Part shown: positions 33,627-44,164 of the stretch, in pieces
Layout of the letters: every line of letters begins with the position of its first letter
Numbering within the stretch: the stretch's first letter is position 1
NCBI GenBank assembly: GCA_030144725.1
Contig: JASKMD010000031.1
Coordinates: 2,761,775-2,825,774, forward strand
Source: Haematococcus lacustris
Taxonomy: Eukaryota; Chlorophyta; Chlorophyceae; Chlamydomonadales; Haematococcaceae
Reading direction: 5' to 3'
Length of the DNA: 64,000 nt
The notes under the pieces: generated by a model
Databases searched by the model: none
Told to the model about the DNA's origin: nothing
Seen by the model: only the letters and a program-made list of their open reading frames with translations
Made by a program: the position numbers and the translations under genes

Positions 33627-36600
33627 GGCCGCTGTTCCTGGCTGCACCGCCCTGCAGCTGCATGGATCCCTCCGGCCATACCTAGCATGGCTTTCTCCTG
33701 CTCCTCCCTCACCCCACTTGTGCTCCCCAGCCACCCCAATGTTGTGCAAATGGTGTGCAAATGAGCTGGGAAGCAGGCGCTGTGCAGTGGCAACCATGAT
33801 GGCTGTCACCCTAACACCACCTTGTGCTCCTGCCTCTGCCCATGTCACTCCAGGGTGGTCGTCCCGCCCCAGCTGTTGACCCGCATGACCCAGGACGACC
33901 GTGCGGCCTTGCTCACGCAAGGCAGCGCCAATGACGTGCTGCTAAGCGGCAACATCATGCGCCAGCTGTTTGAGCAGCCAGTGCATGAGATCTGTGCCCT
34001 GGCTGTGAGCCAGCTGGAGGCTGCAGCTCAAGAGGAGGGCACAGGACCATGCTCCATGGTAAGGGCAGGAGGGAGGAGGGCCTGTCCACTGCTCAGGAGG
34101 GTGTGCAGGCTTAGGAGTAGGCGGTGAGGGAAAGAGGGACCCCTCAGGGCACTGCCAGAGTGGCTGCATGCGGCACTTTCACGAGGTTGAAGAGATTGTA
34201 ATGTAAAGGGACAACCCTCTCCAATATATGCCCTCCTTGCTGCCTGCGCAGGTGCTGCTGGTGGGCGGGTTTGCACGCAGCGCCTACCTTCAGGCCAGAG
34301 TCAGGGCGGCGCTTCTGCCCACTGGGCTGGCTATGGAGCTGGTGGTGCCCCCTGCCCCGCATGCAGCCGTGCTGGGAGGTGTGGGGCTAAGNNNNNNNNN
34401 NNNNNNNNNNNNNNNNNNNNNNNNNNNNNNNNNNNNNNNNNNNNNNNNNNNNNNNNNNNNNNNNNNNNNNNNNNNNNNNNNNNNNNNNNNNNNNNNNNNN
34501 NNNNNNNNNNNNNNNNNNNNNNNNNNNNNNNNNNNNNNNNNNNNNNNNNNNNNNNNNNNNNNNNNNNNNNNNNNNNNNNNNNNNNNNNNNNNNNNNNNNN
34601 NNNNNNNNNNNNNNNNNNNNNNNNNNNNNNNNNNNNNNNNNNNNNNNNNNNNNNNNNNNNNNNNNNNNNNNNNNNNNNNNNNNNNNNNNNNNNNNNNNNN
34701 NNNNNNNNNNNNNNNNNNNNNNNNNNNNNNNNNNNNNNNNNNNNNNNNNNNNNNNNNNNNNNNNNNNNNNNNNNNNNNNNNNNNNNNNNNNNNNNNNNNN
34801 NNNNNNNNNNNNNNNNNNNNNNNNNNNNNNNNNNNNNNNNNNNNNNNNNNNNNNNNNNNNNNNNNNNNNNNNNNNNNNNNNNNNNNNNNNNCCTCCATTA
34901 GCCCCAACTGCTCAACTGCCCAACTGCCACCGACCAGGCTTCCTTGCCCATGCGCAAGCCCTCACTTGTGCCCACTTGTGTGACACCAATCTGGCCTCCG
35001 ACCCAGCACGTCACCTGGCCCCCGACACAGCAATTGCAACAGCACTCATTCCTAAGCCACTCACTCCTCAGCACTCACTCCTCATCACTCATTCCTCAGG
35101 ACTCAGCTGGATGTGCTGGATGTGCTGGTTGTGTTGAGTGGGCTGTGTTGTACACCTGTTGCAATGTGTTGCCCTCCTTGCTGCCTGCGCAGGTGCTGCT
35201 GGTGGGTGGGTTTGCACGCAGCGCTTACCTTCAGGCTAAGGTCCAGGGCCGCGCTGTTGCCCACTGGGTTGGCCATTGGACCTGGTGGTGCCCCCTACCC
35301 CCACATGCAGCCGTGCTGGAAGGTGGGTGTGGTGGGGCTTAAACCCGGCAGTAAGCGACTATAACCACCCTCAACCACCCTTTCACCACCTTGTTCAACA
35401 ACCTTCCTACCCCCTCCACGACCCACCCTCCCTAACCCTTCTGCTTCTTAAATGTTGCACATCTTGCACGTCTTTAAGCATGCAACAGCAAACTTGCTAC
35501 ATGCCCAGTGTGCACACACCCCACCCTCTTTATTGACTCTGGGCAGAGGAGCTGGCAGGCCGAAATGACTAGGTGCCAGCATGCTTGCATGGCGTGCGTT
35601 GCTTGGCAGGTGCCGTGACCTACGGGCGCTGCCCAGAGCTGATCCACGCCCGGCGTAGCCGACTGACCTATGGTGTGTTGCTGGCTGGCCTGATAGCCAC
35701 CTGTGCCTGTCCTAGCCTCCTAGTCCTGCCCTGAGGAGTCCTGCCTGTTTTTGGAGCCAGCCTGGCTTGGCTTGGCTTGGCCTTGGCTTGGCTTGGCTTG
35801 GCTTGGCTTGGCTTGGCCTGGCTTGGCTTGGCCTGGCTTGGCTTGGCTTGGCCTGGCCTGGCCTGGCCTGGCCCTGGCCTGGCCTGGCCTGGCCTGGCCT
35901 GGCCTGGCCTGGCCCCTGGCCTGGCCTGGCCTGGCCTGGCTTGGCTTGGCTTGGCTTGGCCTGATTTGGCCTGGAGTAGGTGCAGCCAGGGGGCCATGGT
36001 GAGAGTGCTGTGCTGCTAGTCTTGCCAGCCAGGTCAAGGCTAGGGGCTGGCTGGCAAGGCCTAGTGTCAGCCTGGGGGTCACAGCCCTGTAGACTGGCTG
36101 GGTGGCAGGTCAGGGCTGGACCCTGGATGAGTGCACGGGGGTGGCAAGTCAACAGACCCTGGGGCTGCGGTGCTGTGGTGGTTGCCTGAGCAGGCATTCG
36201 TGTCTGGGCCCGCTATGAGGATGGTATGCCCAACAAGCAGTGGGTGCAGGAGAAGGGGGGACTACTATTGCAACTCAGTGTTCCATCCCTTTGTGCAGAA
36301 GAACCAAAAGGTGCGTGGGTGGGGGAGGTGAGGGGTGGGCGGAGGCGGCGGGGCGGAGGAGCAGCATGGAGCGGTTGTCTATGAACTCCAGCAACAGAGT
36401 GTGTAAGGACAAGCTGGCAGCCTGACCCCTGCCCCCTGGACCTGCCCGCACTGGCCCTGAACCCCCAGTCCTGCCCCCTGGCCCCTGGCCCCCTGGCCCT
36501 GCCCCCTGGCCCCTGCCCCCCTGGCCCCTGCCCCACCCCCCTGGGCCCTGCACCGCCCCCCGTCTGCCCAGACCTGGCCCTGCCCCTGCGCAGGTGGAGT

Positions 36601-37333
36601 GGAACGAAGGTTGTGGTGCATATCTGCAGCCCCCTCAACAGCAACCAGGCCAAGGCCCGCATCATGCTGTATGCCACTGACAACACCGACACTCGGTGGG
36701 CCCCACTGAACCCTGCATGCACCTCCATGCACATTCATGCATCTGCTATGCTTTCACCTTGACAAGAAAGGAAGGAGCCAAGCACCCCAATGGCTGGCAG
36801 TGGATATGACACATTGTCTTACATGCAATCCGCATCCAGTTAAAGCACAGAACAATGTAGTATTAGCCAGCCAGCAGAGAGACAGTGCACAGGCTCAGTA
36901 AGCTGTGCGGCTGTTGCCCCTGCCTTTGCTCTCCTTCATTACTGGCGCCTAGTATATTTTGAGAGCTGACACCTGACCTGACTACCTGTCATGGCAGCTG
37001 ACAATTGACAGCCAACCCCCTGACAGCCACCATGACTACCTGCCTATGACCTGACACCTGACAGCTGACAGCTGCCCCTGTGCACCCCTGGCTGCCAGGT
37101 ACGTGGAGGACAGCGACACCAGCATGCGCGCAATGGCAGAGCTGGAGCCTGCCCCTGGTGACCCAGCCAGCCCCCCTCCACTGCAACCGCGTGCTGCGGG
37201 AACACAGCCGACGACGGACACAAGATCGCTGGTGTCGCTGCTGTTTGGGCGCACCACAATCACACCGCCTCGGCCTCGTGACCAGGACACTCTGCAGGAG
37301 GTGCAGGTGCTGATGAAGTTTGCGCACGGCTGA
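31012..37333 (+). CDS. HSPA12-type Hsp70-like ATPase, probable frameshift
   Basis: HSPA12 proteins have a divergent Hsp70 actin-like nucleotide-binding fold. Exons: 31012-31202, 31360-31525, 31834-31937, 32207-32379, 32553-32703, 32960-33046, 33455-33583, 33854-34058, 34252-34378, 35610-35672, 36194-36310, then 36594 or 36610-36695, and 37099-37333. Motifs: VVSLDIGTHGCGFAF (phosphate 1), VMVLDVGGGTADVTVH (phosphate 2), VLLVGGFARSAYLQ (adenosine), GAVTYGRCPELIHARRSRLTYG, and MLYATDNTDTR-YVED. The frame shifts between MPNKQWVQEKG and YYCNSVFHPFVQKNQK at a run of six G (36255-36260). One G fewer restores a 610-residue protein, near the family length. The last splice junction could instead hide a second 1-base error. 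An assembly gap and a decayed exon copy lie in intron 9. Either a sequencing error or a young pseudogene. Confidence 0.8.
33110..33160 (+). repeat. partial duplicate of HSPA12-like exon 6 end
   Basis: GTGCTTGCCCCTC.AGCCT.CAGCA.GTCATGGACGGGTGAGC at 33110-33152 repeats the end of exon 6 and its splice donor (33008-33052), about 100 bases downstream within intron 6. It keeps a usable GTGAGC donor. Confidence 0.8.
34392..34891. other. assembly gap (N-run)
   Basis: About 500 N between the intact exon 9 of the HSPA12-like gene and its decayed second copy. Confidence 0.99.
35157..35330 (+). pseudogene. decayed duplicate of HSPA12-like exon 9
   Basis: Repeats 34218-34390, including the acceptor context (GCCCTCCTTGCTGCCTGCGC) and VLLVGGFARSAYLQA. 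Small indels then break the frame (GRAVAHWVGHW instead of AALLPTGLAME). The following donor is GTGGGT. It lies between exon 9 and exon 10 and would disrupt the protein if spliced in. Confidence 0.85.
35763..35962 (+). repeat. GGCTT/GGCCT pentanucleotide minisatellite
   Basis: About 200 bases of GGCTT blocks flanking a GGCCT block, in intron 10 of the HSPA12-like gene. Trp/Leu/Ala/Gly or Gln/Ala/Lys/Pro repeat frames through it are artefacts. Confidence 0.95.
36430..36590 (+). repeat. C-rich CCCTGGCC repeat
   Basis: Imperfect repeats of CCCCTGGCCC with strong strand bias, directly before the last-but-one exon of the HSPA12-like gene. The reverse strand has many G-runs that could form G-quadruplexes. 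Confidence 0.7.
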
Positions 37334-39241
37334 CCTGGGGCAGGGGAGGAAGTGGGGCCAGCGGGGTTTGAACCTGGGGGTCCACCAGACCCAGAGGGCC
37401 ACCCACTGTTGTGCATATGCCACCATTGGGTGGGGGTTGGGGGGGTGGACGCAGGGAGGTTGGTGGAATGGGGCCTAGGGGGGCAGGGGGGGCAACGGGG
37501 GCAAGGGGGGCAAGGGAGGGCGGCAGGCAGGCCTAACAGGGGGTGAGACCGCTGAGAGAAGCGCCGCAGCAGCAGGGGGGGCGCAGGGGCATCAGGGCGC
37601 TGGGGCATGAGGGCGCAGCAAGAGGGGCACAACAAGGGGGGTTGAGAGGTCTGTCTGGACTGGGCTGGCAGCTGATGCACTAAGCTGGCAGCAGGGGGGG
37701 GCGCAGGGGGCCTGTCATCGCGCTGAGTCGCATGTGTGCGCGACAAAGGTGAGGGAAGCTCTTGGCAGAGCCTGATGCTGCAACACGCATTCATGGAGCT
37801 GCCTTGTCCTTATGGTGATGATGGCTGGGCAGGCTGGGGGTCCTTGCTCAACCACACGTTGGGAGTTGATGCTGAAGAGCGGTTGTGACGCATCAGTGTA
37901 TCCTCACATTAGACCCTCTTCGCACAACACCCCGAACTCCCTCGCACTAGCACCAAAAACGCATAGCTCAACCACAGCCACCGTTTCAACAAAAAAACAG
38001 TCTGCTGAGGTTTCTTGTTTAAGGTGTTGCTGTGGTGAGTGGTGAGTCCGCTGATATTTTTTTGTTTATGGTGTTGTTGTCCTGGGCTGATGTCACGGGC
38101 CGGGTTGGAAGGGTGAACTCCGGGACATGAATCTCCAGGGAAAAACTCCATGAATCTCCGAGAATACCCAAGTTGCTTGTAAACCCTAGTGATCCCTAGT
38201 GGTCCGACTCTAATTGAGGCCCTACTGAGGGACGAGGGGGCTGATGTCATGGATTATCATATCACATGTCACTGTTGTGTTTGGCTGCTGGCATGCTGAA
38301 CATAGTCGATAAACAAATCGACAATCAAGCGACACAACAGCCCTCAGCGGTCAGGCAATACTGTAGGTGATAGGCATTCATGCACCATGTCCATGTGCAT
38401 TGGGTATACTCCACACAGCCCATTAACACCATCTGAGTCGGTCCACTAGTGGTCTCTAGGATTCCCGCTAGTGGCTGCTAGTGGCCACTACTGGTCCGGC
38501 TCAGATGGAGGCCCTAGTGAGGGACAAGGGGGCTGCTGGAATGCTTGCCCGTGTTGGGTAAGGGTGTTGGGTGTGCTTGAAGATGTTGGGAGCTGATGCT
38601 GAAGAGCGATACAAGCGTAGGGCTGACTGGCAGCCACGGTGTCTGGGTCGGAGGGAGAGCAGGAGATGGGCGATACTGCCGAGGCACCCTGGCAAACCTG
38701 GCCACGGCATGACATGTCTTGTTAGGTATGCAACAACAAAGCAGCCAGGTAGGCACCCACGTCTTCGTTCCGCGTCTTCCTCCCGTGTCCTCCGTCTGCC
38801 GCCGCATCTGCCGCCGCGTGTAACTCGGCCCCACCCAGGACCGCTCTCGCTATCGCTGCCGCGCCACTTCGTGCCTGGCGCCCGGCCCGCCCCATGTTAA
38901 CATCAGTTCGTAACGTGCACAGCGGTGCCGATGACGGGCGGTAGCAGGAGTCACGAGAGAGCATGGTGACCTCAGTTCCGACACGCTCTACGCATGTCAC
39001 TCGCTGACGCAACGCAGGTAGCTAGCATCGTACGCACAGGACCAACAGGTTGCTATATGGATAGTATGCTTGTAGCTTGACACACAGCAGCCATTGTAAC
39101 ATCTTGTCCTGTTCAATAGCCTATTGCTGGGTGTGTGGGTCTATTTCACCCATTATACACAGAATCACTCGGCCATGCAAGCTTGTGGGAAATGGCCTGC
39201 TTGCGGACCTGAGGCCCTCTCAGCTCACGCACGCACTTAGC
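37334..39241. other. intergenic, repeats only
   Basis: G-rich repeats (GGGGGGCAA units) at 37430-37520. A TTGGGAG(T/C)TGATGCTGAAGAGCG block is repeated at about 37858 and 38585. Two copies of the CTAGTGG repeat family lie at 38165-38240 and 38355-38545. No gene recognised. Confidence 0.55.
38355..38545 (+). repeat. dispersed repeat with CTAGTGG core, copy 2
   Basis: Shares CCATGTGCATTGGG, ACTCCACACAGCCCATTAACACC and the palindromic CATCTGAGTCGGTCC / GGTCCGGCTCAGATG arms with 8310-8480. It ends with GATGGAGGCCCTAGTGAGGG, also present at 38212-38230. Confidence 0.6.
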
Positions 39242-40367
39242 ATGGCGCCCATCATTGGTCGTAAGGCCCCAAAGGCGGCGACCAAGAAGAAGGTCTGCAG
39301 TTCGGCTCCGCAGGGCAACTCAAGCAAGTAGTGCAACATTTTATTGCTTCTGTTCGTGCACAGGCCCTGGTCTTCGTTATCGACTGCAGCAAGCCCGTTG
39401 ATGACAAGATTATGGAGATTGGTGAGGGCGGCTTTAGCACAGAGCGGCCTAGTAGCAGTCGGCCAGGCCTGCTTCGCCCCCCGTACAGTGCAGTGCAAAA
39501 CTGTATGCCAGACAGTCGGCGCAGTGCAAGTTGTCAGCGGCAGCAGCAGCAGCGGTGGCTGTGGGTTCATGCTCCTACGTTAGCGACAGCAGCATTGACT
39601 AGGAAAGCTTGGCTGTGCTTTCTGCGTCGCCAGGGTCGTTTGAGAAGTTCCTTGTCGACAAGATCAAGGTGAACAACAAGACCGGCGTCTTGGGCGAAGC
39701 CATCAAAGTCTCCCGCGACAAGAGCAAGGTTACCGTCACCGCAGAAACCCACATTAGCAAGCGGTGAGCTGATACTCACCCCTTCCCAGTTCCCAGCACA
39801 ACAGTTGCGTGGCACAGGTGGTGGTGACTCGACAGCTTAGCAGTCAGAGCCTGCATTAGACTGCCAAGTAAGCCATTGCAATATGCGTACCTGGAGCATG
39901 CCTGGATCATTGGTCAGGTAGTGTACTTGAAGTAGGTATGACACCCAGGCCTCTTACGTTGCAGAGTCAGGCTTAGAACTTGGTGTGGTGTTAGATAGAC
40001 ATGGCTGCACACTGTATAAAGGAATAGCCTGCATCGGGTCTCATTATGCATGGGTGTGGCACAGAAACTTCTTGGACCGGCACATAATGCACAACATCTC
40101 TATGGTTGCTGCCTGTGCAGGTATCTCAAGTACTTGACAAAGAAGTACTTGAAGAAGCACAATGTGAGTAATTGGGATTGTGAATAGCAGGCAGATGCAG
40201 GTGGTGATACTAGCCGGAGATACTAGCCGGTTGTTCTAGGATGATTTGCTTTTTGTTCACTCCAGGTGCGCGACTGGCTGCGTGTCATTGCCTCAAACAA
40301 GGATCGCAATGTCTACGAGTTGAGATACTTCAACATTGCTGATAATGAGGCAGATGATGACGAGTAA
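39242..40367 (+). CDS. RPL22: 60S ribosomal protein eL22
   Basis: Structural protein of the cytosolic large ribosomal subunit, near the peptide exit tunnel. Five exons: 39242-39292, 39364-39421, 39634-39763, 40121-40163 and 40266-40367, encoding 127 residues, normal for eL22. Diagnostic stretches: [21 protein letters not shown], the rRNA-binding [12 protein letters not shown], and [20 protein letters not shown]. It ends in an acidic tail (ADNEADDDE). A basic [18 protein letters not shown]-terminus supports the start. TGTAA at 40581-40585, about 215 bases after the stop, is a candidate 3' signal. Confidence 0.96.
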
Positions 40368-41280
40368 ATGTTGGCAGCAGGGCAGATGCTGGAGCAGCCC
40401 CAGGCCATGTTGGCGCCTCAGCTCCCAGAAGCTGCCCTATGCAAGGAGCAGCAGAGAGGTACAGCCCTGGTCACACAAAGAGTGTACGCAAGCATGCACA
40501 GCACAGGTCCATTGAGCCACAGCCACGGGGTGCCGGAGGGCTGGGGCTACAGATGGTGTTGGCAGGAATTGGCGGCATTTTGTAATGAACGCAAGGTCGC
40601 CATTGGTTATGACTAGAGGATGCGTTCCTGTCCAGCTGTTTTGGTGTCAAGGTGGTGCGTTGGGTGTCTTGGTCACCTTGCTTGCTTTCTAACATGCACT
40701 GCCATGTTCGACAAGCAAGCATACCCCTGTCATGCAGCTTGTGGCAAAGGTGTGATGAGTTGAACTAAGCTGGCGATTCTGGCACCCCAGGCGGGTTATG
40801 GTACCACCTCCCATACCTGGCAAGCTGGTGGATGAGTTCCACCTCCCTAGGGTCAAACAGTCTGTGCACAGCCCCACCGCCTCGAACCCAACCTGCACCT
40901 ATAGGTATTGGTATGCTGATGGTAGTAGGTAGCTAGTAGGTATTGGTATGCTGATAGGTGGAGCAAGATGAGCTATTCGGGCCGGAGCACTGTGGTATAG
41001 AACCTGGTAAGCTAGATTACTTGCAGCAAACCTAAATGCTAGGCTCACAAGGCCTCAACATGGGTCATGCAAGTACTAGGCAACTCCTGAACCCTACAGC
41101 CCTCACGCTACACCAAAATGCTAGGCAACTCCTGAACCCTACAGGCTACAGCCCTCAGGATGAGTTGCAATTGAACACAGACACACCCTAATTCCCACCT
41201 TTTCAGCCTGCTAGGCAGCTGTCGCACCTCATGGACCTCCACATTGACACAAGTTTGTTGATGCTATACCGCGTATAGCG
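40368..41280. other. intergenic
   Basis: Two short direct duplications: GTAGGTATTGGTATGCTGAT-type blocks at 40910-40965, and CTAGGCAACTCCTGAACCCTACAG-type blocks at about 41078 and 41122. No gene recognised. Confidence 0.5.
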
Positions 41281-41757
41281 ATGCTGTCGCGACGGACTGC
41301 ACCTTCAGCGGGCCGGTCACGCGCCCTAAACCAACCAGGCAGGCACCGACGAACATTGACGTCTTCTTACCGCGCTGTCTTCACGATGCTGCTTGCACCC
41401 GCAGGAGTGCAAGTCCGGCGACGACAGCAAGTCAGGCTTTCCGCCAGCACGCCACCTAGGGACCCCAGCGGAAGAGACGTGGACCCATGGCTTCCAGAGA
41501 GCATTGTAGATAAAGGAGGTGCTCAGATTCAGCTCAGCTCAGACTTCTGGGCGTCCAAGCCAGCATGGTGCCAGCCGTGGTCAATCTTGTCAACTGGGTC
41601 TACCTTGATAGCCGCAGCATGGACACTCTCCTCGAGCAACATCCTTGTGACAGTCTTGGTGTCAGTTCCAGTGCTCCTGTGGTGGTTCTTATTCCTGGTG
41701 CTCGTGCCAGAGCAATATAAGGAGGCTGTGCAAGCGCAGAAAGCTGACAGAAATTGA
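41281..41757 (+). CDS. plastid-targeted DUF6737-like membrane protein
   Basis: Intronless 158-residue ORF. The N-terminal 55 residues are Arg/Ser/Ala-rich without acidic residues (MLSRRTAPSAGRSRAL), typical of a chloroplast transit peptide. The mature part has SDFWASKPAWCQPWSILSTG followed by two hydrophobic helices (around residues 105-145, ending LLWWFLFLVLVPEQYKEAV). The KPxWCQPWSIxxTG motif is characteristic of a small cyanobacterial and plastid family (DUF6737) of unknown function. The lack of introns contrasts with all neighbours. Family recalled by motif; localisation is inference. Confidence 0.6.
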   Translation: MLSRRTAPSAGRSRALNQPGRHRRTLTSSYRAVFTMLLAPAGVQVRRRQQVRLSASTPPRDPSGRDVDPWLPESIVDKGGAQIQLSSDFWASKPAWCQPWSILSTGSTLIAAAWTLSSSNILVTVLVSVPVLLWWFLFLVLVPEQYKEAVQAQKADRN

Positions 41758-42421
41758 GAGAGCCTGCAACCAGCATCATTAAGCTATTAGAGGCTATTGC
41801 GCAGGAGCTGAAGTGCAGGACGAGGGAGTGGGAGGTGGTGGCAGCAGGCGCTGGTTTAGCAGGCGCTGGTTTTGCTGGCAGCTGGCAGGGTCAGGCTCTC
41901 ATCTTGGTCTCCAGGGCACCACCTACATGCCGCTCCCACATGTGGCGCAGTAGCACACATGCTGCACACTATGTGGCGAGGAATACCAGCAGCGCTTAAG
42001 GCTGGTTTATGACCGGGTGCTTAGAGGCAGAGGTTGCACCAGGCTGCATAGTACCAGCAGGGCAATGATGGCTGGGCCCACAACCAGTATTTTGTCTAGT
42101 CTAGTAGTTTGGACAGGCTGTCAGCCTGACATTGTTTATATTCAAGCTGTTAAGTGCTCCTCCGCACCGCATCTGGTCTTAGGAGGGAATGTGCAACCGG
42201 TGAGGGGTTTGTAGTCATCAGGGGTGCAACCAATGAAGCTACGATTGAATTGTAGCTGAGTGAGATTACCCACAATCAAACATGTTGTTCCATGTTGAAT
42301 GGCTTTTGTTTGTCTGTAGAGCCAATGGCACCTGTCTGTGGCTGTCTGTCTGTGTAAGGTGGCTTAGCACATGAGCTCAATGCCCAGCGGCCTAAACAGG
42401 CAACTAGGAAGGCACGCGGTG
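41758..42421. other. intergenic with repeat family R copy
   Basis: Nothing coding recognised. 42195-42315 carries GGGTTTGTAGTCATCAGGGG and AACATGTTGTTCCATGTTG, matching repeat family R. Confidence 0.5.
42195..42315 (+). repeat. dispersed repeat family R, copy 2
   Basis: Same block order as 18705-18870: GTAGTCATCAGGGGTGCAACC, TGAGTGAGATTACCCACA and AACATGTTGTTCCATGTTG. Confidence 0.6.
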
Positions 42422-42427
42422 CAGGTG
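42422..42427. repeat. target-site duplication CAGGTG, left of element B
   Basis: CAGGTG directly before the terminus, repeated at 43763-43768. Confidence 0.8.
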
Positions 42428-43762
42428 GTCACCCCCGCCATTGGCTGCACCCCCGTGGCTCAAGAGATAACTTTCTTACTCATTTCTGCACGGATGAGGC
42501 CGCCGATTGGTGCGATGAGCTGCTTATGGCCTGAATAGAGTGCAGCCAGCCACAGCGATTTGCCGGCTGGCTGGCCCCAACCCGCGACGGACAATTCAAA
42601 TTTTTCGGTCAGCACGCGACAGTGCTGCTGCGTCCCAGCACACATCGATACCATCTCCCAAGCTGGGGGCGTGTACACGACGGCGGATTGCTGCTGAACC
42701 TGCAATTTCGGAACTTGCGCGTTACGCCGGGTTGCTGGCCTCCAACCCGCGACGGACATTTAAATTATCAGGTTGCACAGGATGCTTCGATCATTGATGT
42801 CTGTGGCTTCCGAGCAACCAGGAGCAGCAAGAATATGTCAAAAAGATGTAGAAACTGAGCTGATAACTGTGCCCGCCCACACACATGAAACGGCACACAA
42901 ATGAAGGCAACGCGTTTCTGTCGTGATTAAACGTTAGAAGCCCACACAACGAGTCGCACAGCACCGGCAGTACATCATCTGACGTCCTGGTTGGACTGTT
43001 AACTGGACAGCAAAAAGGCCAGAATTTAAAAAATCTGACATGGGGTGACGTGAAACGAGTTCTGTCTTGACGTGACACGAGTTGCACGCTGTTCGGGTAC
43101 AGGGACAGCCCAAGCCATACCAGCACTCCCAAGCATATCATCAGCACTAGCACTAGCACTTGAACACATGTCAGGGTTATGTCAGAACACTACTTTGGAG
43201 CATCACAAACGGCCCACACATGAATACAACGCGCTTGTTTCCTGATTACACGATACAAGCCCACACAAGGAGCCGCACAGAACATTCAGTCCATCTCTTG
43301 CCATCCTGGTTGGACAGAAATCCGGCCGGAAAAGTTGCCCATTTCATGGGAATTTGACATGGTCTTACGTGACACGCGTCGCACGCTTGTTGTCGCACGT
43401 TGTGTTGCAGGGACAGCCCACAAGCCACACCAGCACTCTCAAGCACATTATCAGCACTACCACTAGCACTTTTACACATGTCGGGGGGGTCCTCCGCCCG
43501 ACAAGAAATTCAAAACTTTGAAAAGCTGGGCCGCTGAGCGCGATAGCTATGCGCTGATCACAGCCCCACTGATCAGGCCATTCCCGGCACAACGCGACAG
43601 GAATTCTCAACACCCCCGCCCGCCCCGGCACAGGTGCACATCAGCCCGAGCAGCCCGCTAGCTTCGCTTTGATGAGCTGCACCGCCCTGCGCAGAAATCG
43701 CTGTAAAACTCTTGAAGACCGGTTAGATAGTTATCAGGGGTACAGCCAATGGCGGGGGTGAC
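42428..43762 (-). mobile_element. TIR DNA transposon, internally deleted copy (element B)
   Basis: Same inverted termini as element A (GTCACCCCCGCCATTGG at 42428, its complement ending at 43762) but in opposite orientation. It is flanked by a different 6-bp duplication, CAGGTG at 42422-42427 and 43763-43768. Subterminal sequences match element A (for example GTTATCTCTTGAGCCA near one end and GATAACTATC near the other). It is 1.3 kb rather than 2.4 kb and lacks the coiled-coil ORF, so it is a non-autonomous derivative. It contains an internal tandem duplication of about 300 bases (about 42885-43160 and 43200-43480). Confidence 0.88.
42885..43480. repeat. tandem duplication inside element B
   Basis: Two diverged units share CACACATGAA, AAGCCCACACAA.GAG.CGCACAG, ATCCTGGTTGGAC-like, GACATGG…GTGACACG, GGGACAGCCCA, CAGCACT.CCAAGCA and CACTAGCACTT in order. 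Confidence 0.7.
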
Positions 43763-43768
43763 CAGGTG
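43763..43768. repeat. target-site duplication CAGGTG, right of element B
   Basis: Partner of 42422-42427. Confidence 0.8.
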
Positions 43769-44164
43769 GTGGTGGCAGCAGATCCATCTTTGTTGAACAC
43801 CGTAATATGGTTGTGCTTTGGTCGTCTTGTTTGTGTTCAAGGTTGCACGTCCATGCACCTTGTGGCATAGGTCCTCTGTCGTCATGAGGGTTAGTTGGTC
43901 CAGTGCAGGCCCAACCCCCGAAAACAAAATGACCCTGTGTTATGAGGGTTGTGGTTTATGATGGTTGCCCCATTCCCTAGCTGACACCTTCGTTGTGTTT
44001 AGGTAGCTGCAGCCGTTGAGCTTGATGGTCGTGGCCAGGTTGTGCTGCGTTGTCTAACCGAGGATGCCACAGTTGGATTTTCATAAGACCCTTGCATGCC
44101 TTGTGCATGACAACGAGGCAGCATAAAGTGGAAACGTCCGAGGCTATGCCGTCACAGCAACCAG

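Noticed and set aside
35668..36197. Trp-Leu-Ala-Gly and Gln-Ala-Lys-Pro repeat ORFs
   Set aside because: Translations of a GGCTT/GGCCT minisatellite within the HSPA12-like intron 10.
31012..37333. Canonical cytosolic or organellar Hsp70
   Set aside because: No substrate-binding domain, no EEVD tail, and the GAVTYGxCPELIHARRS block and short length fit the HSPA12 branch instead.
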